Positions 35,754-45,300 of a stretch of 64,000 bases of DNA are shown piece by piece. Numbering within the stretch: position 1 is the stretch's first letter; every line of letters starts with the position of its first letter. Made by a program: the position numbers and the translations under genes. This DNA is from Methanomicrobium antiquum (GTDB taxonomy: Archaea > Halobacteriota > Methanomicrobia > Methanomicrobiales > Methanomicrobiaceae). Location: positions 434,001-498,000 of the forward strand of contig NZ_CP091092.1 of NCBI RefSeq assembly GCF_029633915.1. Direction: 5' to 3'. Below the pieces are notes generated by a model, which saw nothing but the letters and a program-made list of their open reading frames with translations, made no database searches and was not told where the DNA came from.

Positions 35754-36035
35754 TCATGCAACAATAACCTCTTTTGACGATAAATTCAACCCGTAAAGAC
35801 TCTGTCTGGCATCAATAAAATAATGCTTTTCAATCAGGAGATCCTCATCCTTAAGCCTTTTTATGGCATAACGAACAGTTCTTGAGGGAAGTGTCGTCTC
35901 AGAAATCAGATCTTTCTGGGTAAGATTTCCATTCAGTTCAAGTGTCTTGTATACAAGCTTTACAGACGGAGGGAGATGACCGATATTGCGGTTTTTCTCC
36001 TCATTCTTTTGGGTTTTTACTACAAAAACGATCAC
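35754..36035 (-). CDS. Winged-helix regulator, copy 2
   Basis: 93 aa, one residue different from copy 1 at 18927. Third-position changes exist between the copies, so the protein is under selection or the duplication is recent. Same motif A variant 33 bp upstream. Confidence 0.8.
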   Translation of the reverse strand: MIVFVVKTQKNEEKNRNIGHLPPSVKLVYKTLELNGNLTQKDLISETTLPSRTVRYAIKRLKDEDLLIEKHYFIDARQSLYGLNLSSKEVIVA

Positions 36036-36067
36036 TCATAGTCTAATCAACCAATATAATATTAAAA

Positions 36068-36081
36068 TTCACAATTGTTAA
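36068..36081. promoter_or_regulatory. Motif A variant before the winged-helix gene, copy 2
   Basis: TTCACAATTGTTAA, identical to the copy 1 and cysK sites. It is the last motif A site in the window. Confidence 0.6.
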
Positions 36082-36102
36082 GTCTTACTACTCATTTTTA
36101 TT

Positions 36103-36763
36103 TACATAAAATTTAATGCAGGGAGTGATTATTTGAAAAATATGCTAAATTTTGACTTTGTAGAAAACCAGATTCACATTTTTTAAGCAACATATTCTGA
36201 AGAATTATCCCATTTTTTTATTTCCTTAAGCTGATTATAATATCTCCTTGAACGCTGAGTATCTCCATATTTCCTTTAATCATTTAAAAAGCGCATTCTA
36301 AGAGATTTCTTTGTCCGTATTTTTATAGATCAGGATTGTCAAACATCTCAAATGGATATTTTCCGGATTGGCTGATGAATCAGATATTGTTCCCGGAATA
36401 AAAAAAAATTCAGGTTATTTATACATATTTGTGCCCCTCACCTGAATTCTCACATACCTGATTAAAAAAAACCGATAATGAAAAACTCTTACGCCTGACC
36501 TGAGAACTTTCGCAGTGATTCGGGCTGAACCTGAAATTCAGGGAATTACCGCTGCACTCATCAGAGGATCAGGAATTGTGATAGTCATGGGAAAATATGG
36601 TTGTGGTTTTTTGGTTTTAGGAAGGAGGCGTGAGGGGGTGAAAGTTGAGATTTTCCCAGGTTCTTTTGCAAAGAATAGAAAAGCACAAAAATTCTTCTGG
36701 TTCCTGAGGAATTTTTATGTTATAGTGAGATATATTATTACAAAATACGGGAGAGATAAAATT
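36103..36763. other. Intergenic region leading into the accessory segment
   Basis: About 660 bp, A/T-rich, with no convincing gene until the HicB-like start. It holds repeat unit 1 of a ~180-bp direct repeat (36477-36655). A longer frame reading through from 36515 runs across this repeat and is not supported. Confidence 0.55.
36477..36655. repeat. ~180-bp direct repeat, unit 1
   Basis: Aligns with 37677-37860. Shared stretches include CCTGAGAACTTT, GGGATTACCGCTGCACTCA and GTGATAGTCATGGGAAAATA. It may be the remnant of a gene or of a mobile unit. The two copies flank the HicBA genes. Confidence 0.65.
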
Positions 36764-36976
36764 ATGCAAAAACAGCTGACAGCCATTATTGAAAAGGAGG
36801 GCGATGGCTATGTCTCATTCTGCCCGGAATACGACATTGCAAGCCAGGGCGGGACAGTAGAAGAAGCCCGAAATAACCTTCATGAGGCCTTGGAGCTCTT
36901 TTTTGAAACCGCATTTCGGCAGGAGATACAGTCACGGTTCCACGGGGAAATTTACATCACACGGATGGATGTTTAA
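36764..36976 (+). CDS. HicB-like orphan antitoxin domain
   Basis: 70 aa from the ATG at 36764 with GGGAGAGAT upstream. The pattern AIIEKEGDGYVSFCPEYDIASQGGTVEEA is the degenerate RNase H fold of HicB. No HicA follows on the same strand. It converges with the complete hicBA pair. Confidence 0.75.
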   Translation: MQKQLTAIIEKEGDGYVSFCPEYDIASQGGTVEEARNNLHEALELFFETAFRQEIQSRFHGEIYITRMDV

Positions 36977-37019
36977 TCTGGCTAAACTTTATCAGCATTT
37001 TTATTTCAGGTTTTTAAAA

Positions 37020-37244
37020 CTATAATAAATTTAAAAATTCGTCTCTTGTAAGTCCTGCCTGCCTGATGATGCTGTTTATTGTTCCTTTTGAAATTTCTTT
37101 GTGGTTTGGAATAGTAAGCCTTCGATAGGGTTCTTTATCCTGCCTCAGGATAATATGACTCCCGGTCTGATGGTCGATATTATAACCTGTTTTATTAAGT
37201 GCCTTTATTACTTCAAGGTAAGATAATACAGGTAATTTTGGCAT
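37020..37244 (-). CDS. hicA: HicA mRNA interferase toxin
   Basis: 74 aa with a dsRBD-like fold. Active-site histidine in QTGSHIILRQ and the segment LTIPNHKEISKGTINSIIRQAGL. It is 3 nt downstream of hicB, in the hicB-hicA order. Confidence 0.88.
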   Translation of the reverse strand: MPKLPVLSYLEVIKALNKTGYNIDHQTGSHIILRQDKEPYRRLTIPNHKEISKGTINSIIRQAGLTRDEFLNLL

Positions 37245-37247
37245 ATA

Positions 37248-37460
37248 TCAGGCAGTTATCTCTACAGTTTCTTCATATATTGACGGAGGGATTGGTTCAT
37301 TATGCTTCTTTAAGCTTTCAAGGTACCCTTTTGCAGCGTCTTTTATATTTTCAAGTGCTTCGGTTCTGGTTTTTCCCTGAGATATGCAGCCCGGAAGGGA
37401 CGGGCATTCGGCGACAAAGATTCCATCTTCGTCCATTTCTATGATAACTCTGAATTTCAT
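37248..37460 (-). CDS. hicB: HicB antitoxin
   Basis: 70 aa. The pattern EMDEDGIFVAECPSLPGCISQGKTRTEALENI is the standard HicB core. There is no C-terminal DNA-binding domain, so it neutralises HicA but may not repress by itself. Confidence 0.85.
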   Translation of the reverse strand: MKFRVIIEMDEDGIFVAECPSLPGCISQGKTRTEALENIKDAAKGYLESLKKHNEPIPPSIYEETVEITA

Positions 37461-37928
37461 ATGTTCTTATCTCACCTGTTTTGAGTTTTCAACTTAATAT
37501 GTGTTTAAGCTTTTTCCGGTAAGGTATTATTACGATTTCTGAAATAAAAAATATGTTATGCGGGCATTAAGGGTCTGTGTTATACATCTGACTGTTCTCA
37601 TTATTTCATTCAGTTAGGAGCTGAAGGTGGAGAGGAATAAATTCTCTTTTTTTTAACGGCCGTTTTTCGGCGTATAAAACCCCGGCATGAAAAACCTGCA
37701 CGACGGACCTGAGAACTTTTTGCAGCTACAAGGGCTGCACCTGCGATTCCGGGGATTACCGCTGCACTCAGTTATTGGATCGGGAAGTGTGATAGTCATG
37801 GGAAAATATGGTTGGGGTTTTTTGGTTTTTAGGAGGGAGGCGTGAGGTATGAAAGTAGGACAATAGTAAATGAGGAGGACTATTTTTTATAAATTCAATA
37901 CTATTAGTTTTATGAGGGCCTGCTTCTG
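37461..37928. other. Intergenic region with direct-repeat unit 2
   Basis: 468 bp without a gene. The first 215 bp show nothing; 37677-37860 is the second copy of the ~180-bp repeat. Confidence 0.55.
37677..37860. repeat. ~180-bp direct repeat, unit 2
   Basis: Same orientation as unit 1, about 1.2 kb away. The units end in closely similar GGAGGCGTGAGG tracts. Confidence 0.65.
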
Positions 37929-40202
37929 ATGAAAGGAGATAAAATAAACGATAAATATGCTGTGACCGGTAGTGAAGGAAAACTATCTGTCTTTTACATA
38001 GATGACGATCCTTTATTTCTAAAAACAGGGAAAACATTTCTTGAACATAGCGGGGATTTCGCGGTTACAATCTGTGGAAATGCAGCGGATGCGGCAGAAT
38101 TAATGTCAACAAAATCTTTTGACGCAATCATATCAGATTTCCGGTTAAAAGAATGTGATTGTCTACACTTACTCCGCAATTTCCGTGAAAAAGGGGACAA
38201 TACACCATTTATCATCTTCACAGGAAAAGGTCACGAGGACGCCGTCATTGAGGCACTCAACAGTGGTGCTGATTTTTATCTTCAGAAGAAGGGCGATCCG
38301 AAAGCAGAGTTTGCTGAACTCTCCGGCAGAATAAAATTCGTGGTTTCAAAAAGCAGGAGTGAAACTTTGATCAAGTCCTTTTTTTATTCGCATTCTGATC
38401 TGATGTTTGTCAAGGATGAGAAACTGAGATATATTATCACAAATGATGCAGTCCAGAATTTTTTCGGGCGTTCTAAAAAGGAGATGCTCTATAAGACAGA
38501 TTCTGACCTGATGAATCCGGATTCTGCCAGGAAATGCCTTGAATCGGATGAAAAAACCCTTCAAACAGGAAAAAAGGTAATATCTGAAGAGATTGTCGGC
38601 GACCGGATTTTTGAAACAATAAAATTTCCTCTTGAAATTGCCGATAAAAAAACAGGAGTGGGGGGAGTTATCAGGGATATTACTGACCGGATAAGGGCCG
38701 GAGAGAGTCTTAAAAAGATAGAGGATTTAAACCGTCATATTATCGACGCCATCCCGGACATTCTAATCCGCTGCAAAAGGGATGGAACAATAACTGATAT
38801 CAGGGCACCGGATGAGAGGCTTCTGCTTGCGCCCAAATCAGAGAGCCTTGGCAGGGTTTTAACTGAGGTAATTCCGGGAGAACTCGGAGTCTTTTTGATG
38901 AAAAAAACACGGTCCGCACTGGATACAAAAGAAATGGAGAGGGTTGAATATGCCCTTACTCTTCCCAAAGGGCTCTCATATTATGAAGCATGCATAATAC
39001 CGTACCTTGAGGATGAGGTAATAGCACTTATCCGGGACATAACTGATCGCAGAAAAGCCGAGGAAGAACTCAAAAGAAAGAATGAAGAGCTTGCAGCCGC
39101 AGAAGAGGAGCTCAGACAGCAGCTTGATGAAATCGTGCAAGGTCAGGAGATGCTTAAGGAAAATGAGGCTTATATCAGGACTGTGCTTGACAATATACCC
39201 GTTGGAATTGCTGTTAACTCAGTAAAACCGGAAGTGAACTTTGAATATTTCAACCAGAATTTTCTGAATTATTACCATATAACAGCAGAAGAGCTTGAGA
39301 AACCTGATTCATTCTGGGATATTGTCTATAAGGACCCGATTTTCAGGGAAGAGATCAAAAAAAGGGTTTTAAAAGACTGTGAAAGCGGAGATCCTGAAAA
39401 GATGCACTGGGAGGAGATTCCAATAACCCGTGCAGGAGAAGAGACCACTTTTATCAATGCGAGAAATATACCGCTCCCCAAAAAAGGCATGGTGATCTCA
39501 ATGGTCTGGGATGTGACGGATCAGAAAAATACGCAGGATGAAATTAAACGTGAAAAGGAACTTTTCCTGCGGACATTTGAGTCAATTCAGGATGCTGCTT
39601 TCGTCGTTGATGGCTACCCCGGCTCTATTCAGGCAGTAAATGAGGCAGCCATATCATTATTCGGCTACAGCCGAAAGGAGATGACAGGACAGACGACAGA
39701 TTTCCTGCATGTTGATAATGCGTCACTTAAGAGTTTTCACAGTCATGTCTCCCCTTATCTAAAAAAGCATGAGCCGGTCCCCCGGTTTGAATTTCTGATG
39801 AAGCGAAAAGACGGCACCATATTTCCAACCGAACATTCAGTAACTCCTTTATATGATTCGGCAGGAAATCTTACAGGACGGGTTTCAATAATACGTGACA
39901 TAACTGAGAGAGTAGAGGCGGAGAATCGTGAAAAAGCAGCTTTGACTCAGATAGAGGAGAATTTAGAGCAGCTTGCAACCTTAAATGATCAGATCAGAAA
40001 CCCGCTTGCTGTTATTGCCGGAATTGTGGATCTTAAATGCCCTGAATCATCTGAAAAAATATTTGAGCAGGTCAGAATAATTAATGATATAATCTCGATG
40101 CTTGATGCCGGATGGGTTCGGTCAAAAAAGGTCTGGGATTTTTTAAAGGGTAATTATGGGATTGGTATAGAGGATACAGAGAACAAAATGGAGGAGAGAT
40201 AA
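37929..40202 (+). CDS. Receiver-PAS multi-sensor protein without a kinase catalytic domain
   Basis: 757 aa, soluble. The receiver domain (20-140) has DDD near 25-27 and a phospho-acceptor Asp in AIISDFRL, followed by four PAS domains (about 145-255, 270-375, 410-530, 545-665) and coiled-coil segments between. The C-terminal 90 residues begin like a dimerisation helix (LNDQIRNPLAVI), but the phospho-histidine is replaced and no HATPase domain follows. It probably passes the signal by contact with the response regulator encoded 2 nt downstream or with a separate kinase. Confidence 0.82.
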   Translation: MKGDKINDKYAVTGSEGKLSVFYIDDDPLFLKTGKTFLEHSGDFAVTICGNAADAAELMSTKSFDAIISDFRLKECDCLHLLRNFREKGDNTPFIIFTGKGHEDAVIEALNSGADFYLQKKGDPKAEFAELSGRIKFVVSKSRSETLIKSFFYSHSDLMFVKDEKLRYIITNDAVQNFFGRSKKEMLYKTDSDLMNPDSARKCLESDEKTLQTGKKVISEEIVGDRIFETIKFPLEIADKKTGVGGVIRDITDRIRAGESLKKIEDLNRHIIDAIPDILIRCKRDGTITDIRAPDERLLLAPKSESLGRVLTEVIPGELGVFLMKKTRSALDTKEMERVEYALTLPKGLSYYEACIIPYLEDEVIALIRDITDRRKAEEELKRKNEELAAAEEELRQQLDEIVQGQEMLKENEAYIRTVLDNIPVGIAVNSVKPEVNFEYFNQNFLNYYHITAEELEKPDSFWDIVYKDPIFREEIKKRVLKDCESGDPEKMHWEEIPITRAGEETTFINARNIPLPKKGMVISMVWDVTDQKNTQDEIKREKELFLRTFESIQDAAFVVDGYPGSIQAVNEAAISLFGYSRKEMTGQTTDFLHVDNASLKSFHSHVSPYLKKHEPVPRFEFLMKRKDGTIFPTEHSVTPLYDSAGNLTGRVSIIRDITERVEAENREKAALTQIEENLEQLATLNDQIRNPLAVIAGIVDLKCPESSEKIFEQVRIINDIISMLDAGWVRSKKVWDFLKGNYGIGIEDTENKMEER

Positions 40203-40204
40203 AA

Positions 40205-40807
40205 ATGAAAGATATTCTGCTGGTAGATGACACTGCCGATATCCTCTGTCTTTATAGGGAATTGTTAGAGAATAGGGGTTTTTCTGTAAGGCTGGCGGAT
40301 AATGGTAGTGATGCCTTAAAAGTCCTTGCAGAGAAGACACCGGATCTTGTAATTCTTGATATAATGATGGAGCCAATGAGCGGATGGGAGGTCCTTAGTC
40401 TGATACGGAATAATATCCACACCAAAAATGTTCCTGTCATTGTCCTCACCGGAAAGATTCCTCTTCCACAGGAGATTATTGGTTATGAGGGGCTTTTGAA
40501 CGGATTTGCTATGAAGCCTCTCCGTATGAAAGAATTTGAGGGACTTATCAGCGGATTTTTTGCTGAAGAGAATGATATTGCGAAAAAGTGTGAAAATGCC
40601 CGAAAGTCCGGTGCAGATGAGGCAGTTGTGAGTGAATATGCCCGGCTTTGTAATAATGTCCGGGTACTTCGTAAGATGCTTGACTGTCTTTACAAGGTGA
40701 TGAAGACGGATTCATCGATAGAGGATAAAGGGGAACTCTCCGAAATAGTCAGGCTTTTGGATGCGAAAAGAGCACGTCTCTCTGAGCTTGAGATAATTCT
40801 AAACTGA
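40205..40807 (+). CDS. Response regulator with C-terminal helical extension
   Basis: 200 aa. Receiver domain in the first 120 residues: acidic DD near 7-8, phospho-acceptor in DLVILDIMMEPMSG, and a lysine at KPLRM. The rest is helical with no DNA-binding motif, so the output is by protein contact. Forms an operon with the sensor. Confidence 0.82.
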   Translation: MKDILLVDDTADILCLYRELLENRGFSVRLADNGSDALKVLAEKTPDLVILDIMMEPMSGWEVLSLIRNNIHTKNVPVIVLTGKIPLPQEIIGYEGLLNGFAMKPLRMKEFEGLISGFFAEENDIAKKCENARKSGADEAVVSEYARLCNNVRVLRKMLDCLYKVMKTDSSIEDKGELSEIVRLLDAKRARLSELEIILN

Positions 40808-41411
40808 ATTTTTTTTATTCTGTAAAATAAGATAATCTGTACATTTAATGGAAAATAGGATTTTTTAGTTAATTGTTTTATTTAAATGTCTTTACAAAGC
40901 TAAAATTGTAATTCGCTGACAAATCAAAATCAAAACGTTTATTTGCTCCCTAACCTACCTCTGATTAGTCAGTTTCGCCTTATCACCCCCCCCAAATATG
41001 ATAAGGACGGAGTGGCTATCTTATTTCCCCCCATTTTATTTAAAGAAAATTGTTATACTTGTTCAATATACTAAATCTGAAAGTAAGATAGGATACTTTC
41101 TAATAATTTTCAGGCATTATGTAAAAAAGAAACCGGTTTTTATTGTTTACTGATTTTTTAAAATAGATAAAAAACCGAACTTTTGTGAATTCAATAATAA
41201 TATGCAATTATTATCTTCTGATCTCACCTCCAGACTCCCCCCCTAAACTTTAAATCCTCCAACAAAGACAGAATAATTGTGCGTTGGGAAATGCCGGGAA
41301 AAGTGACGACCGGGATTTTAAAATTCTTTTAGTGATGACCAGATCCCCGCGGATTTTCTAAACGACACACAAACGAACAGCTGGAAAAAATCATCAGAAT
41401 TAGGTGAGACC
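40808..41411. other. Gene-free region at the left edge of the integrated element
   Basis: About 600 bp, A/T-rich with C-runs. It holds an 8-bp inverted repeat CCTTATCA/TGATAAGG around a C-rich loop (40978-41006) and a wider pair CTATCTTA/TAAGATAG about 60 bp apart. It could be a control or origin region of the element. No gene is seen. Confidence 0.5.
40978..41006. repeat. Inverted repeat with C-rich loop
   Basis: CCTTATCA and TGATAAGG pair perfectly around CCCCCCCCAAATA. No T-run follows, so it is not a clear terminator. Confidence 0.5.
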
Positions 41412-41669
41412 ATGCAGAAAAAACCGAGAAAAGTAACAAAGGAAGACATCGAAGCCTTTGAAAAGCAGTATCCCGCTTATGGAAAAATAGGCAAAGTAAT
41501 GCTTGAAGCTGGCATCTGGTGTCTTGTAGAATCGAGAGAGGAAAAGACAGACGAAAAAGGCGGCAGCCAGACCCGAAATAATTATCACAGCACCCCAGGC
41601 CCGACCGCCAAAATAAATCTGTCTGTAAAAAAGATAAATCATCCCATCCCTGCCGGGGTGAAGAACTAA
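41412..41669 (+). CDS. Small element protein, unrecognised
   Basis: 85 aa, basic at the start and polar at the end. GGTGAGACC before the ATG is a good ribosome site. First gene of a four-gene run (0-17 nt overlaps) ending in the primase-helicase. No known domain. Confidence 0.65.
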   Translation: MQKKPRKVTKEDIEAFEKQYPAYGKIGKVMLEAGIWCLVESREEKTDEKGGSQTRNNYHSTPGPTAKINLSVKKINHPIPAGVKN

Positions 41670-41948
41670 ATGGCAGCCGGAAAAGATTCTGCACAGGCTG
41701 ACGGGGCGACTGTCAAAACTGCCGCTGCAACAACAGAGAAAAGCTCCAGAGTTTACCCGCTTTATCTGATACCTCAGGCTCTATCTGAAGAGATTCACCA
41801 GAAAGGCGACAGTATTGAAACAATCTCTGTTAAACGAACGGCCGGACACTCATACAAAATTGAGACCGAATTCAGGGTGAAAACAGAAGTCAAAAGCACA
41901 GAACCCGCTGCCGGAGAAACTGCCGGAGGAGATGGCGGCGATGAATGA
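41670..41948 (+). CDS. Small element protein, unrecognised
   Basis: 92 aa, directly after the previous stop codon. Low-complexity Ala/Thr/Glu ends surround a short middle segment (VYPLYLIPQALSEEIH). No known domain. Confidence 0.6.
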   Translation: MAAGKDSAQADGATVKTAAATTEKSSRVYPLYLIPQALSEEIHQKGDSIETISVKRTAGHSYKIETEFRVKTEVKSTEPAAGETAGGDGGDE

Positions 41949-42300
41949 ACTCTCCTGCGGAACAATCCGCACCGGAATTAAGGGAAGGCTTGATATTTTT
42001 ATCGAAGATGAACAGTTCTACGTTACATCCGAAGATGTTAAAAGCCTCATCTTCTACGGAAGATCAGCCCCGGTTCTAAAAACCTGCACTGAAAAGAAGG
42101 ACGAATGGGCAGAGATATTCGCAACCGGAATCAAAGGCCACGTCACTCTTAACATGGCCGGAAGGGCGGTCCACTTTGTGACAACAAAGGGCACATACAT
42201 AATTCCGCTCTTCTCACTCCAGAAGGTTGCAAGGGGAGAGGCGGTATCCGCACCGCTCTTTCAGATAATGCCGGATATCAGGGGAGGTGTGTTCCTTTGA
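41932..42300 (+). CDS. Element protein, unrecognised, beta-rich
   Basis: 122 aa, mostly beta pattern, overlapping the previous gene by 17 nt and the primase gene by 4 nt. An ATG at 41941 is an equally good start. No known domain. Confidence 0.6.
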   Translation: MAAMNELSCGTIRTGIKGRLDIFIEDEQFYVTSEDVKSLIFYGRSAPVLKTCTEKKDEWAEIFATGIKGHVTLNMAGRAVHFVTTKGTYIIPLFSLQKVARGEAVSAPLFQIMPDIRGGVFL

Positions 42301-45300
42301 ACGAAAATTCCCCCGACTCCGGTAACGGCAATCATAATCCGGAGAAGAAAGGAGCAGCGGTGATAGAGAAGACACTTTCAGTTCTTTTTGAGCCTGAAAG
42401 TGTAATTGAAGTCCGGGCAATAGGTGATTTTGCAGCCCACAGCGGATACTTCGACGACCACAGCCTTCTCGCAGCCAAAGCGTGGATGGTGGGAAGACTC
42501 AGCGATGTCTCCGGCGTATATGTCACACTAAACGAGATAAACCCGGACCTTCTTTCACGGCGTGCTAACAGAATCAGAATGAAACTCTCAAAGAAAGATG
42601 CGACAACGGCCGACTCCGATATAATCAGAAGAAGATGGCTGCCGGTTGATCTTGACCCGGTAAGGCCGAGCGGAGTTTCATCATCTGATGCCGAACATAA
42701 ACTTGCACTGGAAAAGGCTGCTTCTATCAGGGAATGGCTCTCCGAAGAGGGATTTTCCGAGCCGGTCTTAGCCGATTCCGGAAACGGAGCACACCTTCTT
42801 TACAGAATCGACCTTGAAAACAATCAGGAATCAGCGGAGCTTGTAAAGCGGTGTCTTGAGATGCTTGATACATTCTTTTCAGACACTTCTGTCTGTGTCG
42901 ATACCGCCAACTTCAACGCTGCCAGAATCTGGAAGCTCTACGGAACAAAATCAAAGAAAGGCGATGACACAAAAAAACGCCCGCACAGAACTTCAAAGAT
43001 AGTGTCGGCGCCGGATATTCCGGAGATAGTTCCGGCCGAAACCCTGAAGAGACTTGCAGCACTTTTGCCTGAAGAGCCTGCTGAAGCCCGGATAAAACCA
43101 TCCGGGAAAAGCCGGAATGATAACGGATTTGGAAACAATGCCGGAAAAGGTATTGTTCTTGGCGAATGGCTCCGGGACAACGGTATCGAAATAAAGACTG
43201 TCAAACCCTGGAATGGCGGGACCATGTACACTCTCTATGAATGCCCTTTCTCAGACGAACACAAAGACGGTGCGTTTGCAATCCAGTTTGAGTCCGGCGC
43301 AATCTTTGCCGGATGCCATCACAACTCATGCGGGAGCGGAGTGCAGCGGTGGCCGGAACTCCGGGCAATGTATGAGGGAGAAAAAAGGAGAGGATCTTTT
43401 CCCGGGAAGAAGTCCGCTGCTCACGAAGGCAGAAGAGAGAAGACAATAAACTCTCTTAAAAAGTCCAGCAGCGGAGGCGGTCTGAAATCAGGTTTTTCCG
43501 ATGAAATAAGAGAGAAGGCAGCCGAAGTTCTCAGGACCGGAGATCCCCTTTCATACATGCTTGACGTTTTTGAAAAGTTCCATGTCGGTGACAGGATTGT
43601 GGCAGAATGCCTGATAATGTCGGTTGCGTCGCAGTCGGTAGAGAACACAAAAGGCCTGCATGTATCTGTATCCGGAAATTCCGGCAAGGGAAAGTCGCAC
43701 GCCTGCAACTCAATGCTGAAATTAATTCCGGAGGATTACCATCTTTCTGGAACGGTGAGTGATAAGGCACTGTACTATAACCCCGACCTTCGGCCCGGAA
43801 CTGTCTTTTTATTCGATGATGTCAGTCTTTCAGAGGATCTTCAGGAGGTCCTCAAGTCTGCGACTGCAAACTTCTGCGACAGAATCGAGCACCAGACGCT
43901 GACGACCGACAGGCAGCTTAAGATATGCAGCATCCCGGAGAGGTGTGTCTGGTGGCTTGCGAAGGTTGAGACGGTCGGCGATGATCAGGTGATGAACAGA
44001 ATGCTGACGACATGGATTGATGATTCCGCTGAGCAGGACGAGAGAGTCCTTCTGCACATAAGAAAGACCGAAGCCTCGGAGAACATCACAGTCACTGAAC
44101 CGGAGGAGGCTGAGGTCTGCCGCTGTATGTGGTCGATGTTAAAGGAGGAGAATGTCTATGTCTCAATTCCATATGCCGAGAAAGTGCAGTTTTCAAGCTC
44201 GGCAAACAGGCGTAATCCGGCGATTCTATTCGACCTGATTAAGTGCCATGCCCTTTTATTCAGAATGCAGCGAGAGAGTTTCGGCGATAGTGACGGGCAG
44301 GATTCCGGTTCCGGCTCTGAAAACCTGCCTGCAATCCGGGCAGACCTCGATGATTTCCGGGAAGCTGCAAGAATTTATGCACAGATTAACGGCGTAAGCG
44401 GCGGACAGGAGACGAAGCTCTCAAGGAATGAGGCCGCTGCCTTAAACACCATCTGCAAAATGGGCTGGGATGTTCTCACCATAAGGATGCTCCAGGACGC
44501 GATGGGGCTTTCATACCATCAGGCGAGAAGAATTTTCCAGGGCTACACCAACGGAGGAAGCTCATATTCCGGCCTTTTGGAGAAGTGTCCGGCGATAAGC
44601 TATATTGATGCGACAGTCTCCCAGGAGATGGACGGCTGCATGGTCCGGAGACGTGAGAGCCGGTTTTCATTCAGCCATGAGATTTATCACAAGTGGAATT
44701 CGGGAAGTCTTGTCTGGATTGATGATGACGCCGTCTCCGGCGATGATGGCGATGATGAGTCCGGCGGTGAATGCGGGCCTGATGATAAAAAAGAGCCGGG
44801 GGGTGATACCTCCCCGGACAAAACTTCGGATGTTTGCACAGTTGCACCTTCTTTGCAGCGTGTTTGCACCGGTTTAGTGCAAACCAAAAGCCCGCCGTTC
44901 TGCGAGGCATCTTCTATTCCTAGTACAGATGATGAAATGCTTCTCTCTAATAATAGTAGTTTGCACCAAAATTCCGGAGCGGAGAAGACATACGCTGCAC
45001 TGTCTTCGCCGTCTTCTTCTGTTCGTGTTTTTCCTGCAAGTGCAATCAAGAATGAAAAAGGACATTTTAGTCTGGCAAATTCCAAAAGGGCTGAGGATAT
45101 CTCTCTTTACGGATGCACATCCAAAGTGCATGATGGTGCAAACCAGTGTAAAAGTGCATATCTGCCAGGTGTCTCATCCGGTGCCGGTAAGGGTTTCACG
45201 CTGCCGCTGCCGGGCGTTATGTGTGCAGCGGATTTTGAGAGGGTTTCGGTTGATCTCGGCCGGTGCGGTCTTTGTGATGAGGGAAAAGCTTTGTTTAGGT

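Larger units (their letters stand above)
35751..36102. repeat. Direct repeat copy 2: winged-helix gene plus its promoter
   Basis: Matches 18926-19276 in the same orientation with a few substitutions. Together the copies bracket about 17 kb containing all the motif B transporter, methyltransferase and nitrogenase-like genes. Confidence 0.85.

Noticed and set aside
18926-36102. Composite transposon bounded by the duplicated regulator
   Set aside because: The bounding repeats contain only a regulator gene and promoter, with no transposase or terminal inverted repeats.
36515-36763. N-terminal extension of the HicB-like protein
   Set aside because: It crosses the direct-repeat unit and has no family similarity; the ATG at 36764 has a good ribosome site and begins the fold.
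36477-37860. CRISPR or insertion-sequence ends
   Set aside because: Only two long direct copies, no inverted ends and no transposase.
40978-41006. Transcription terminator for the response-regulator gene
   Set aside because: No T-run follows the stem and it lies about 170 bp downstream of the stop codon.
41329-41694. Antisense open frame opposite the first small element gene
   Set aside because: No ribosome site or recognisable domain; the plus-strand gene has both a good start and operon spacing.
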